DNA of 41,760 nt from positions 1 through 41,760 of the forward strand of contig JAJDTX010000050.1 in NCBI GenBank assembly GCA_022826925.1, given 5' to 3'. The notes beneath the pieces were generated by a model that was not told the origin of the DNA, did not search any database, and was given only the letters and a program-made list of their open reading frames with translations. This stretch comes from Bryobacterales bacterium. GTDB lineage: Bacteria; Acidobacteriota; Terriglobia; Bryobacterales; UBA6623. Below are positions 7,760 to 17,800 of this stretch, in pieces. Position numbers and translations under genes: made by a program. The number at the start of each line of letters is the position of its first letter. The first letter of the stretch is position 1.

Positions 7760-9355
7760 ATGCGAGTCTTCGTTTACGACACGACGCTGCGGGACGGCAC
7801 GCAAGGCGAGCATGTCTCGTTCTCGGTGGCCGACAAGCTGGCCATCGCGCACAAGCTGGACGAGATCGGCATCGACTACATCGAGGGCGGCTGGCCGGGC
7901 TCGAACCCGCGCGACGAGGAGTTCTTCGAGCGCGCCAAGGCGGACCTGCGCCTGTCGCGGGCGAGGCTGGTCGCTTTCGGCTCCACGCGTCACGCCGCCA
8001 ACGCTGTCGAAGACGACGACAACGTCCGCAAGCTCGTCGAGTCCGCCACGCCGGCCGTAGCGATCTTCGGCAAGAGCTGGAGCCTGCACACCGAACGCGC
8101 GCTGCGTGTCAGCGAGCAGCAGAACCTAGACATGATCCATTCGACCGTGGCCTACCTGAAGTCGCTCGGGCGCGAGGTGATCTACGACGCCGAGCATTTC
8201 TTCGACGGCTACCAGACGGATCGGGACTTCGCGCTGCGGACCTTGGAAGCGGCGCAGAGCGCGGGAGCGGACAGCCTGGTGCTGTGCGATACCAACGGCG
8301 GCACGCTCACGGCGCGTCTGGGCGAGATCGTCGAGGACGTGCGCAAGCGTTTCGACGGCGTGATCGGCATCCACACGCATAACGATTCCGAACTGGCCGT
8401 GGCGAATGCCATCGCGGCGGTGGAGCTCGGCGCCACCCATGTTCAGGGCACCGTCAACGGGTATGGCGAGCGATGCGGCAACTGCAACTTGGTCTCCACG
8501 ATCTGCAACCTGGAGCTGAAGCTCGGACATACCGTCATCGGCCGTGAGAACGTTGCCCGGCTGACGGCACTGGCCAACTACATCGCCGACACCGCCAACC
8601 TGCGGCTTGCCAACGGCAGCGCCTTTGTCGGCAAGAGCGCCTTCGCCCACAAGGGCGGCATCCATGTCAGCGCCGTGCTGCGCGACGCCGAAACTTACGA
8701 GCACGTCAAGCCGGAGGCCGTCGGAAACGAGCGCCGGGTGTTGGTCAGCGACCTTTCCGGGCGCAGCAACATCACCTTCAAGCTGCAAGAGAAGGGCTGG
8801 GACGACAAGCTGACCCCGGAGGCTCGCAAGGAGGTGCTCGAGCGCATCAAGCAGCTGGAGTTCGAAGGCTACGAGCTGGAGGCGGCCGACGGCTCGTTCG
8901 AGCTGCTGGTCCGGCAGGCCCTCTCGGACCGGCGGGAGCTATTCAAGCTGGACTCGATGCAGATGTCGCTGCGCAAGCGGGGGCGGGAGCATACGCAGTG
9001 CGAGGTCAGCATGCGCGTGGAGACTCCGGGTGGCACCAAGAGCGCGCAAGTGGCTGCGTCCGGCCCCTTCGACGCCATGGCAGGCGCATTGAGGCAGTGC
9101 CTGTCGAGCGAGTACCCAGAAGTCGCGGACATTCGCCTGGTGGACTACAAGGTGCGGGTGCTCGACCCGGGCAAGGGCACGGCGGCGAAGGTCAGGGTGC
9201 TGATCAACTGGGCTGACCATACGACCAATTGGACGACCGTGGGCGTCTCCGACGACGTGCTTGAGGCGAGCTGGAACGCCCTTTGCGATTCGGTGAGGCT
9301 CGAGCTGCGGCGGGCGCAGCAGCCCGTGCCGGTGGCAGAGGAAGAGTCGGCCTAG
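7760..9355 (+). CDS. cimA: (R)-citramalate synthase
   Basis: Condenses pyruvate with acetyl-CoA to citramalate, opening a threonine-independent route to 2-oxobutyrate and isoleucine. About 531 residues. The N-terminal TIM barrel starts with the family signature YDTTLRDGTQGEHVSFSVADK and contains the metal-binding HTHND and the GTVNGYGERCGN stretch; a C-terminal LeuA-type allosteric domain follows (about residues 400-520). The GYIEGGWPGSNP-like segment points to the long citramalate-synthase type rather than 2-isopropylmalate synthase. ATG 7760 is preferred because AGGTGG lies five bases upstream; an in-frame GTG at 7751 is possible. Last gene of the ilv operon. Confidence 0.92.
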   Translation: MRVFVYDTTLRDGTQGEHVSFSVADKLAIAHKLDEIGIDYIEGGWPGSNPRDEEFFERAKADLRLSRARLVAFGSTRHAANAVEDDDNVRKLVESATPAVAIFGKSWSLHTERALRVSEQQNLDMIHSTVAYLKSLGREVIYDAEHFFDGYQTDRDFALRTLEAAQSAGADSLVLCDTNGGTLTARLGEIVEDVRKRFDGVIGIHTHNDSELAVANAIAAVELGATHVQGTVNGYGERCGNCNLVSTICNLELKLGHTVIGRENVARLTALANYIADTANLRLANGSAFVGKSAFAHKGGIHVSAVLRDAETYEHVKPEAVGNERRVLVSDLSGRSNITFKLQEKGWDDKLTPEARKEVLERIKQLEFEGYELEAADGSFELLVRQALSDRRELFKLDSMQMSLRKRGREHTQCEVSMRVETPGGTKSAQVAASGPFDAMAGALRQCLSSEYPEVADIRLVDYKVRVLDPGKGTAAKVRVLINWADHTTNWTTVGVSDDVLEASWNALCDSVRLELRRAQQPVPVAEEESA

Positions 9356-9367
9356 CCCGGCAACTGG

Positions 9368-10702
9368 TCAGTCCGAGCGTTGCGCACGCAATCTGGCGCG
9401 GGCCTCCAAGATCTCTTCCAGCCGCTTGGCGATGCGGTCCTCGATTCCGCGCCGCGTCGGCGCGTAGTACCGCGTCCCCTCCATGCCCTCGGGCAGGCAG
9501 CTCATGCCGACGAGAGCGTCATCGCTTGCGTGAGCGTGCTCGTAGCCCGCGGCGTAGCCCTGGTCGCGCATCAGCTTGGTCGGCGCGTTGCGCAAGTGCA
9601 GCGGGACCTGCCGGGCCGGACCAGTGCGGACGTCCGACCGTGCCTTGCCGAGCGCTCTGTAGACCGCGTCCGATTTGGGGGCCACGGCCAAGTAGACCGC
9701 GACGTGTGCCAAGAAGAGGTCCCCCTCGGGCTCACCCACGAGGCGGAACGCGTCGACCGCTGCCATTGCCATTTCGACCGCGCGCGGATCCGCGAGCCCG
9801 ATGTCCTCGGCCGCCATGCGAACCAGCCTGCGCCCGATGTATAGCCGGTCTTCGCCGCCTTCGAGCATGCAGGCCAGCCAGTACAGGGCGGCATCTGGAT
9901 CGCTGGAACGCACGGACTTGTGCAGCGCCGACATGAGATTGAAATGGGCTTCGCCCTGCTTGTCGTAAAGCGGCAGGCGGCGCTGCAGGATGTCCCGAAG
10001 CAGCTCCTCGGTGGCGGTCGTTGCGGAGGCGGCTCGGGCCAGCGCTTCCAGCGCGAGCAGGGCAACCCGCGCATCCCCGCCGGCATAGGTCGCTATCCGC
10101 ACCAACAGTGCTTGCGGAATCTGAGCCGCATGCGCGGCGAGGCCGCGCTCGGCGTCGTTGAGGGCGGCGAGCTGGAGTTGCAGCAGCTGCTCCTCGCTCA
10201 GCGGTTCGAGCGTGTAGACCTTGGCGCGCGAGAGCAGGGCCGAGATGACTTCGAAGGACGGGTTCTCGGTCGTCGCTCCGATCAGGATTATGTCGCCGCG
10301 CTCCACGAACGGCAAGAACGCGTCCTGCTGGGCCTTGTTGAAGCGGTGAATCTCGTCGACGAACACGATCGTGCGACGGCCCGCCTTGCGCATCCGCTGG
10401 GCGTCGACGAGCACGGCCTTGACATCCTTGATGCTGCTGAGCACGCCGCTGAAGGTTACGAACTCGCACTGCGTCGAGTTGGCGATGACGCGCGCCAGCG
10501 ATGTCTTGCCAACTCCGGGCGGCCCCCACAGGATCATCGAGCCGAGCTCGTCGGCCTCGATCTGGCGGCGCAGCGGCTTGCCAGGACCGATCAGGTGCTG
10601 CTGGCCCACGAATTCGTCCGCGGTGCGAGGGCGCATCCGCTCCGGCAGGGGCCTGGCGCTCTCGCGACCAGCGTCGTCGGCGAGCGGCTCGAACAGGGTC
10701 AC
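9368..10702 (-). CDS. rarA: Replication-associated recombination protein A (AAA+ ATPase)
   Basis: RarA/MgsA acts at stalled replication forks. The 444-residue protein has Walker [10 protein letters not shown], Walker [13 protein letters not shown], sensor motif [10 protein letters not shown], and the C-terminal MgsA region with [17 protein letters not shown], the usual full-length layout. The GTG start at 10702 overlaps the stop of the upstream methyltransferase by four bases (GTGA), indicating translational coupling. It converges with cimA, whose stop lies only 12 bases away, leaving little room for a separate terminator. Confidence 0.95.
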   Translation of the reverse strand: MTLFEPLADDAGRESARPLPERMRPRTADEFVGQQHLIGPGKPLRRQIEADELGSMILWGPPGVGKTSLARVIANSTQCEFVTFSGVLSSIKDVKAVLVDAQRMRKAGRRTIVFVDEIHRFNKAQQDAFLPFVERGDIILIGATTENPSFEVISALLSRAKVYTLEPLSEEQLLQLQLAALNDAERGLAAHAAQIPQALLVRIATYAGGDARVALLALEALARAASATTATEELLRDILQRRLPLYDKQGEAHFNLMSALHKSVRSSDPDAALYWLACMLEGGEDRLYIGRRLVRMAAEDIGLADPRAVEMAMAAVDAFRLVGEPEGDLFLAHVAVYLAVAPKSDAVYRALGKARSDVRTGPARQVPLHLRNAPTKLMRDQGYAAGYEHAHASDDALVGMSCLPEGMEGTRYYAPTRRGIEDRIAKRLEEILEARARLRAQRSD

Positions 10703-11487
10703 GGACGCTGCGCCCGGCGCGCGGACTCGTACAGCACGATCGCCGCGGCGATCGCCGCATTCAGGGATTCGACCGACTGGGTAGGAATGGCGACCGCCTG
10801 GGCGGCTGCGAGCAGCAGCGGGCTGACGCCATGTGTCTCCGAGCCGATCACGACTGCAGAGCTTGCGGACAGATCGGCCTCGCCGAGGGCCAGCCCTTGG
10901 CCCGTTGCCGCGGCCAGAAGGGTCTTGCCGTGCTGTTGGGCCAGCGCGAGGAACTCTTCTGCGTCGAGCTTTTGGAGGAAGGGCACGCGGAACAGCGACC
11001 CGGCCGAGGCTCTCAGCGCCTTCGGGTTGGTGGGCGAGGCCGAGCCCTTGAGGAATACGATGCCGGACGCGCCGAAAGCCTCCGCGGTGCGGGCGATCGT
11101 GCCGGCGTTGCCTGGGTCTTGGACCCCGTCCAATACGATTGTGAGGCCGGCCAGCACGGTAGCGGCGTCCCAGTTCCTCAGCTTCACCAGCGCGAGCACG
11201 CCTTGGTTCCGATTGGTTGTGGCAACGTCTTGGAACAGCTGGTCGGCGACCGGATGCAGCGGCACCCGGCGGTGCGGCGGAATCGTAGCGTCGACGCTCT
11301 CGTGCACGCGCTCGCTGGCGAAGACCCGCTGGATCTGGACTTCCGAGCGAATCGCCTCCTGCAGAAGGTGCGGCGATTCCGCCAAGGCGAAGCCATCGGC
11401 CGTAGTCGTGCCGCGCCCGGCGACTTGGCGCAGCTGCCTCAGCCAAGCGTTGCCCCGGCTGGTGATGGTCTCTTGGCGGTAGGGCAC
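10699..11487 (-). CDS. TrmH/SpoU-family RNA 2'-O-ribose methyltransferase
   Basis: A 262-residue SPOUT methyltransferase. The N-terminal ~110 residues form a substrate-binding domain of the RlmB/TrmH type. The SAM-binding trefoil knot carries the three family motifs: QDPGNAGTIARTAEAFGA, VIGSETHGV and SVESLNAAIAAAIVLYE. The closest named relatives would be 23S rRNA methyltransferases such as RlmB or TsnR, but the exact target nucleotide cannot be read from sequence. The start is GTG at 11487 with only a weak ribosome binding site. It overlaps rarA by four bases and diverges from the YrdC-type gene at 11541. Confidence 0.88.
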   Translation of the reverse strand: MPYRQETITSRGNAWLRQLRQVAGRGTTTADGFALAESPHLLQEAIRSEVQIQRVFASERVHESVDATIPPHRRVPLHPVADQLFQDVATTNRNQGVLALVKLRNWDAATVLAGLTIVLDGVQDPGNAGTIARTAEAFGASGIVFLKGSASPTNPKALRASAGSLFRVPFLQKLDAEEFLALAQQHGKTLLAAATGQGLALGEADLSASSAVVIGSETHGVSPLLLAAAQAVAIPTQSVESLNAAIAAAIVLYESARRAQRP

Positions 11488-11540
11488 GGGTCGCGGGCCG
11501 GGCGAAGCGGCTCCTAAGCATCAGCGTAGTATGTTGAGCG

Positions 11541-12197
11541 ATGCGCGAGTGCACGAGACTGCCCGTCAACGCCAGCGCTCCGCCGCTCGGCGCGGTGCGC
11601 AGGGCGAGTTCGGAGATCCGTCGGGGGCGGGTCGTCGCGGTTCGCACAGACACCCTGTACGGGTTGCTGGCGGACGCCTCCAATGCGGCGGCGCTGCGCC
11701 GGGTCTTCCTCGCCAAGGGGCGGCCCGAGAGCAAGCCGATCTTGCTGCTGGTGGATTCGGAGGCCCAATTGGCTCGGCTGGTGCGCTATTTCCCTCCCGA
11801 GTTCGCCCCATTGGCGCGCGCATTCTGGCCTGGCCCCCTGACGATGGTGCTGCCGGCGAGTTCGCGCGTCCCGTCCTTGGTAACGGCCGGCTCCGGCACC
11901 GTGGCCGTGCGTCGACCCGCCTCGCCGCTGGTGCGCTGCTTGGCTCGGCATGCAGGGTGCGCGCTGACTGGGACCAGCGCGAATCGCTCCGGGCGAGGCG
12001 GTGCTCGCAGTGCTGGCGAAGTCGTGTCGCAGCTGAGGTTTCGCGTGCCGCTGGTGCTGGATTCGGGCCGCGTGAGCGAGCCGGAACCATCGACCATTGT
12101 CGACCTGACCACCGGGCTCCCGCGGATTCTGCGGCAGGGGCGAGTCAGCCGAGCCGCCATCGAGCGCACGCTGGGAATTCGCATCCCGCAACCTTGA
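11541..12197 (+). CDS. tsaC: YrdC/Sua5-family threonylcarbamoyl-AMP synthase
   Basis: Predicted to make threonylcarbamoyl-AMP from threonine, bicarbonate and ATP, the precursor of t6A37 in ANN-decoding tRNAs. The 218 residues show the YrdC fold: TDTLYGLLADASN, then the KxR-type nucleotide-binding motif AKGRPESKPI, FWPGPLTMVLPA, VAVRRPASP and the TSAN motif (GTSANRSG), closing with STIVDLTTGLPRILRQG. It lacks the C-terminal Sua5 domain, so it is the short TsaC type. A YciO-like role cannot be excluded. It diverges from the methyltransferase gene with 53 bases between starts. Confidence 0.85.
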   Translation: MRECTRLPVNASAPPLGAVRRASSEIRRGRVVAVRTDTLYGLLADASNAAALRRVFLAKGRPESKPILLLVDSEAQLARLVRYFPPEFAPLARAFWPGPLTMVLPASSRVPSLVTAGSGTVAVRRPASPLVRCLARHAGCALTGTSANRSGRGGARSAGEVVSQLRFRVPLVLDSGRVSEPEPSTIVDLTTGLPRILRQGRVSRAAIERTLGIRIPQP

Positions 12198-12243
12198 CGC
12201 GGCGGCTGCGTCTATACGTCTTGGGCTTGGGAGGGCCCGGAGC

Positions 12244-12777
12244 ATGATTTCAAGAAGAGCGTTTGCGCTGGCAGTTCCTGCGCTGGCCACGACGATGCGC
12301 GGTCTGCGCGCGGCGGAAGTGGACGGCAAGTGGGAGGCAGCGATCGAGGGGCCGCAGGGATCGATGGTCCTTACGTTCGACCTAAAGGCAGACGGTGAAG
12401 CTCTCAGCGGGACGGTCGGCAACGAGATGATGGGAGAATCCGAGATCCAGGAAGGCAAGATCTCCGGCGACCAGGTCGAGTTTGTTCAAGTCATGCAGCG
12501 GGGCAACTTCCAAATGCGGTTCACTTACGCCGGCAAGCTGTCCGGTGACGAGATGGAACTCACGCGAACGATGCAGCGCCCCGGCGGCGGCCAGGGGCCA
12601 GGCGGGCCGGGCGGTGGCCGCGGCGCTGGCGGACCAGGCGGAGGCCGGCCAGGAGGGGCTCCGGGCGGTGGCCGCGGCGCTGGCGGGCCGGGCGGCGGTC
12701 GAGGTGCTGGCGGACCGGGCGGCGGTGGGCGCGGCATGGGTCGCGCGATGACCTTCACTGCCAAGCGCGTGATGTGA
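12244..12777 (+). CDS. Secreted Gly-rich protein of unknown function
   Basis: 177 residues. The N-terminus MISRRAFALAVPALATTMRG looks like an export signal with a twin-Arg. A beta-rich segment (residues 25-115) has repeated strand-turn patterns (SMVLTFDLKADGEALSGTV, MRFTYAGKLSGDEMELT), resembling small periplasmic lipocalin-like or META-like domains. Residues ~117-165 are almost only Gly, Pro, Arg and Ala, built from GGPGGGRGA-type units. A last short strand, MTFTAKRV, looks like the closing strand of the beta domain, so the Gly-rich part may be a loop insertion. GGAGGG precedes ATG 12244. I do not recognise a named family. Confidence 0.7.
   Translation: MISRRAFALAVPALATTMRGLRAAEVDGKWEAAIEGPQGSMVLTFDLKADGEALSGTVGNEMMGESEIQEGKISGDQVEFVQVMQRGNFQMRFTYAGKLSGDEMELTRTMQRPGGGQGPGGPGGGRGAGGPGGGRPGGAPGGGRGAGGPGGGRGAGGPGGGGRGMGRAMTFTAKRVM
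12588..12735 (+). repeat. In-frame Gly-rich tandem repeats
   Basis: Imperfect repeats of a GGCGGTGGCCGCGGCGCTGG unit recur three times or more within the preceding gene, encoding GGGRGAGGP blocks separated by short Pro/Gly spacers. This GC-rich, slippage-prone tract is a likely place for length differences between strains. Confidence 0.7.
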
Positions 12778-12885
12778 TCCGAGCCTGCAGGCCGCACCGG
12801 TGCCGCGCCGATACCGTGCACCGTGCAGAGACGCAGGCTCGCCGACCGTGCCGAAAGCTCTTTAGGCGATACCATCTAGAGTGTC

Positions 12886-12996
12886 GTGGACTGGCCAACA
12901 TCAGCCGCATACATCGCGATCTTGGTGTTGGTCCTGCTGAACGCTTGGGCGGTCACCCGGCTTGACGTCGAGGTGCGTCAAGAGGAGGATGACTAG
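12886..12996 (+). CDS. 36-residue single-pass membrane peptide upstream of symporter
   Basis: GTG at 12886 opens a 36-codon frame closed by TAG 12994-12996; an in-frame TAG three codons upstream limits the start. The product has a short N-terminus (VDWPTSAA), a ~16-residue hydrophobic helix (YIAILVLVLLNAWAV) and a charged acidic tail (RLDVEVRQEEDD), the layout of a small inner-membrane protein. Its stop is five bases from the ATG of the SSS symporter, whose Shine-Dalgarno-like AGGAGG lies inside the end of this frame. Some SSS transporters have small membrane partners (PanF with YhdT, ActP with YjcH). No strong ribosome binding site precedes the GTG. Confidence 0.5.
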   Translation: MDWPTSAAYIAILVLVLLNAWAVTRLDVEVRQEEDD

Positions 12997-13001
12997 CGCT
13001 G

Positions 13002-14522
13002 ATGGAGCTCTTGGCCGCCCATTGGCCGGTCCTGCTCTGCCTGCTGGTCTACCTCGCGGCCTGCATTGGCATCGGGTGGTTCTTTAGCCAGCGCGCGTCG
13101 CGCGGGGTAGACGATTTCTACATCGCCAAGCGCAGCATCCCCGGCTGGGTCGTATCGCTTGCGTTCTTCTCGACGTTCGCCAGCACGAACACGTACATCG
13201 GCCAGGCGGGCCAGGCGTTCGCGTCCGGGCTGAGCTGGGCTTGGGTGGGTGTGCTGTGGACCGTGTTCTGCATGGTCTCATGGCTCTTGCTCGGCCCGCG
13301 CCTGCGCAATCAGACCGCGGGCCTGAAGTCGGTGACGGTTCCGGACTATTTCGATTTCCGGTACCGCAGCCCGCTGTCTCGGCCCACCAGGGTCCTGTCG
13401 GCGCTCACGATCCTTTTCGCCACGCTGTGGTACATGGCCGGCATTGCCAAGGGTTGCGCCCATCTGCTGGAGACGGTGCTGGGGGTGCCGTACGGATGGG
13501 GAGTGGCGGCGATACTGGGCCTCACCTGCGTGTACACCGTCATGGGCGGCATGTACAGCGTGTTGTGGACCGATGCGCTCCAAGGCGTGATGATGCTGCT
13601 CGTGGCGGTGGTCATGGCGGCGATTCCCTTCGTCTACGCGGGAGGAATCGGGCCGTTGTTCGAGCGCATCTCTGACACCAGCCACGTTTCGGCGGCCGGA
13701 ACCCCGATGGGCGACGGCTTGGTGACGTTCGGCGCGCTCGTCTCGGTGACGTACATCCTGGGCATCGGCCTGTCAGTGGGGATGAAGCAGATTTCCGAGC
13801 CCCGCTGCTTGGTGCGCTTCTATTCCGTCGACACGGCTGCCGGGATGCGGTTCGCCATGATCTGGACACCGGTCTTCCTGGGCGTTTCCTTGATCTGCGT
13901 GATGGGGCTGGGGGCGCTCGTGCACGGCATGGCTGACGACAGCGAGGCGGCCGCCCTGATCGCCAACACCGACCAGGTGGTGGGCTTCATGCTTGCCAAG
14001 TTCGACAACACCGCAGTCAGCGCGTTCTGCATCACCGGGCTGTTCGCCGCGGGCATGTCGTCGCTCGCCTCGGTAATGCTGATCGTCGGCACCGCGGCAG
14101 TGGGTGACATGCGCAACCTGTGGGTGCGCTCCGATCCGCGCTCGACAGTGCGCTGGACGCGGGTCGCGATCGTCGTCTACACCGGCGTGGTCGGCTTGGT
14201 GACGTTGTTCCCTCCGGCAGGAGTCGTCGAGCTGACCAGCTTCTCGGGCGCCGTGTTCGCCGCGGGCTTCTTCCCGGCCGTGTTCGGCGGGCTGTACCTG
14301 CGCTGGGGCACCGGGCACGGGGCGTTCTGGTCAATGCTCGCCGGCATGGCGGCCACGCTGGCGTGGCGGTTCGGCGTGCGGTTCAACGTCGAGGGGATGC
14401 GCGACGTGCATGAGATCATCCCGGCGTTCTGCCTGTCGCTGGCGGTTTATGTCGTGGTGAGCCGCATGACTCAACGGCACCTCCCGCCCGAGGATCACGT
14501 GGCGCGGGTCTTCGCCGACTGA
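13002..14522 (+). CDS. Sodium:solute symporter (SSS family)
   Basis: A 506-residue polytopic protein with about 13 hydrophobic segments. SSS signatures include ASRGVDDFYIAKRSIPGWVVSLAFFSTFAS near the N-terminus (Na+-binding TM1 region), GYxFDFRYRSP-like and VYTVMGGMYSVLWTDALQG in the middle, and FCITGLFAAGMSSLASVML in TM8, the site of the second Na+-ligand cluster. Substrate cannot be assigned; relatives move sugars, sialic acids, carboxylates or amino acids. The start at 13002 follows the small membrane peptide by five bases, and the two probably share a transcript. Confidence 0.9.
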   Translation: MELLAAHWPVLLCLLVYLAACIGIGWFFSQRASRGVDDFYIAKRSIPGWVVSLAFFSTFASTNTYIGQAGQAFASGLSWAWVGVLWTVFCMVSWLLLGPRLRNQTAGLKSVTVPDYFDFRYRSPLSRPTRVLSALTILFATLWYMAGIAKGCAHLLETVLGVPYGWGVAAILGLTCVYTVMGGMYSVLWTDALQGVMMLLVAVVMAAIPFVYAGGIGPLFERISDTSHVSAAGTPMGDGLVTFGALVSVTYILGIGLSVGMKQISEPRCLVRFYSVDTAAGMRFAMIWTPVFLGVSLICVMGLGALVHGMADDSEAAALIANTDQVVGFMLAKFDNTAVSAFCITGLFAAGMSSLASVMLIVGTAAVGDMRNLWVRSDPRSTVRWTRVAIVVYTGVVGLVTLFPPAGVVELTSFSGAVFAAGFFPAVFGGLYLRWGTGHGAFWSMLAGMAATLAWRFGVRFNVEGMRDVHEIIPAFCLSLAVYVVVSRMTQRHLPPEDHVARVFAD

Positions 14523-14805
14523 GCGGGCGTTGCGCGGACGCCTCCGGCTCGTGCCGGTGAGGGGCCGCCGGTTCGTGGCGCGGCACTGAGCCGGGGCTCG
14601 CTAAGTCGCCTCCACCGGGGCCACGGCGGCCGCGACCGGGGCAGACTGCACACTGCGCGGGATGCCCGTCGCCATGCGGTGCGGAGGGGGTCCTCGCCGT
14701 TGGTCGAGCGGCTCCTCGGACAGGCCCCGCCCCGCCGGCCGGGACGGGAAATGCTCCCCCCGAGAGGGGCGACTGCCTGCCCTATACTTGGGAATCGGAT
14801 TCCCG

Positions 14806-17800
14806 ATGGCACAGCCGTTTGTCCACCTGCACTGCCATACGGATTACTCCCTTCTCGACGGGGCCTGCCATATTCCGCGGCTGATGAAAGTCGCTGCCCA
14901 CCAGGAGTGGCCGGCCGTGGCGATCACGGACCACGGCAACCTCTTTGGTGCCGTCAACTTCTACTCGGCAGCCAAGAAGGCCGGCATCAAGCCGATCATC
15001 GGCTGCGAGGTCTACACGGTCGCTGGCGACCACAGGCAGCACGACGCAAGCATGCGCTACCACCACCTGGTGCTGCTGTGCAAGAACGAGACCGGCTATC
15101 GCAATCTAATCGACCTGGTCTCCACGGCGTATACCGAAGGCTTCTACTACAAGCCGCGGATCAGCAAGGACCTGCTTGCGCGCTATGCGGAGGGCCTGGT
15201 TTGCCTGTCGGCCTGTCTGCGGGGCGACCTTCAGGAGACGCTGCTGGAGCAGGGCTACGAGCAGGGTCGCAAGCTGGCCTACGAGTACCAGGACATCTTC
15301 GGCAAGGAGAACTTCTTCCTCGAGATCCAGGACCACGGACTCGAGCTTGACAAGAAACTGATCCCGATGCAGCTGCGGCTGGCGCGCGAGACGGGCATAC
15401 CCCTGGTGGCGACGAACGACGCGCACTACTTGACGCGGGAAGACGCGGGCGCCCACGAGGCCCTGCTCTGCGTCCAGACCGGGAAGACGCTCAGCGACGA
15501 GAACCGCATGCGGTTCGAGACCCAGGAGTTCTATCTCAAGAGCCGCGAAGAGATGGCGGCGCTGTTTGATGGCGACCAAGGCCCCCTGGACCGCACGTGG
15601 GAAATCGCCCAGATGTGCGATCTCACGCTCCAGCCGATCGCGGATCCGTTCCCCAAGTTCGACGTTCCCGCTGAGCACACGATTGACACCTACTTCGAAT
15701 ACGTGGCCCGGCAAGGCTTCGAGATGCGCCGGTCGCGACTAGACGCCCTGCAGGCCAAGGGGCTGCTGCGCAGGCCGCTGCAAGAGTATGCGGAGCGGCT
15801 TGACTACGAGATCAAGGTCATCCAGCAGATGCAGTACTCCGGGTACTTCCTGATCGTCTGGGATTTCATCCGGGTCGCCCGCCAGAGGAAGATCCCGGTC
15901 GGGCCCGGACGCGGGTCCGCGGCGGGTTCGCTGGTCGCCTACGCGATGTCGGTCACCGACATCGATCCCCTGCAATACGGCCTGCTCTTCGAGCGCTTTC
16001 TGAACAGCGAGCGCAAGTCGATGCCAGACGTGGACATCGATTTCTGCATGAACCGACGCGGCGAGGTGATCCAGTACGTCACCGAGAAGTACGGTCGCGA
16101 GCAGGTCTCGCAGATCATCACCTTCAACACCATGGCGACCAAGGCCGCCATCAAGGACGTAGGCCGGGTTATGGACCTCTCGTTCGGGCAGGTCGACCGG
16201 CTCACCAAGATGGTGCCGAACGTGCTCAAGATCAGTTTGGACAAGGCCATCGAGCAGGAGCCCAAGCTCCGGTCCGCCATGGCCGAGGACGAGCGCGTCA
16301 ACAAGTTGATCCAGACGGCCAAGCGCCTCGAAGGCGTGGCGCGCAACCCGTCCGTGCATGCGGCCGGCGTCGTGATCGCCCCGCAGCCGCTCAAGTCGCT
16401 GATCCCGATCTACAAGACGAACAAAGACGAAATCGTCACCCAGTACGACATGAACAGCCTCGAGGCGATGGGTCTGCTCAAGATGGACTTCCTGGGGCTG
16501 ACGACGCTGACGATCATCGAAGACGCGTTCGGCTGGATCGAGAAGCGCACGGGCAACCGGCCGACCCAGGACAGCATCCCGCTGGACGATGCCGAGACGT
16601 ACCAGCTCTTCTCCGATGGCCTCACAAGCGGAGTGTTCCAGTTCGAATCCAAGGGCATGCGCGACATCTGCCGCCGCTACAAGCCGGAGCGGCTGGAGGA
16701 CCTGTGCGCCCTCAATGCGCTGTACCGCCCGGGACCGATCCAGGGCGGCATGATCCCGGACTTCATCGACCGCAAGCACGGCCGCAAGCCCGTGAGCTAC
16801 CTCCTGCCCGAGATCGAGCCGCTGCTGAAAGAGACCTACGGGGTCATCGTCTACCAAGAGCAGGTCATGCAGATCGCCAACGTAGTGGCGGGCTATTCGC
16901 TGGGCGAAGCGGACCTGCTCCGCCGGGCGATGGGCAAGAAGAAAGCCGAGGTCATGGCCGAGCACCGCGCCAAGTTCCTCAGCGGCGCCAGCGAGCGCGG
17001 CTTTCCCGAAGCGGTGTCGTCGAAACTCTTCGACCTGATGGAGCAGTTCGCCGGTTACGGCTTCAACAAGTCGCACTCCGCCGCCTACGGCTTCCTGGCC
17101 TACATCACCGCCTATCTCAAGACGCACCACACGGTGGAGTTCATGGCCGCCCTGCTCACTGCAGAGTTGCGCAACGCGGACAAGGTGCGGCTGTACCTCA
17201 ACGAATGCCGCGACATGGGGATCCGCATCCTGCCGCCGGACATCGGCGCCTCGTTCTGGGATTTCACGCCCGCCGGCGACAAGGAGATCCGCTTCGGGCT
17301 CGGCGCGATAAAGAACGTCGGCAAGGGCGCCGTAGAGTCCGTCATCGACGTGCGGCAGAGCCGGGACGGCGGCTTCGAGTCCTTGTTCGAGTTTTGCAAG
17401 GCGGTCGATTGGAGCAAGATCAACAAGCGCATGGTCGAGAGCGCGATCAAGGCCGGCGCGATGGACAGCCTCGGCGGCCACAGGGCGCAGATGCTGGCAG
17501 GCCTGGACAGCATGATCGAGAGCGGACAGCGCGCCCGCCGGGACGAGGAACTGGGACAGGGATCGCTCTTCGGGGGGGCGGCGGCTGGCGACGAGGGCAA
17601 GCTCGCAAGCCTGCCTGACGTGGAGGAATGGTCTGCCACGGATCGGCTGGCTTGCGAGAAGGAGATGCTCGGCTTCTACGTGACGGGCCATCCGCTGGAT
17701 TCCTTCGAAGAGGCCGTCGAAGAGGTCGGCACCCATACCACCACATCGCTCGACAAGGTGGACAACGGCCGTCCGGTGTCGGTCTGCGGCGTGCTGCACA

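Noticed and set aside
9703..11734. One long minus-strand frame spanning the RNA methyltransferase into rarA
   Set aside because: Only the part after GTG 10702 matches RarA; the upstream part is the methyltransferase gene read out of frame.
12588..12735. Possible CRISPR-like array because of regular repeats
   Set aside because: The repeats are in frame, encode Gly-rich peptide, have no unique spacers of constant length and no cas genes nearby.
14662..14805. N-terminal extension of DnaE
   Set aside because: The added residues are Arg/Gly/Pro-rich and precede the conserved PHP start. ATG 14806 fits the family.
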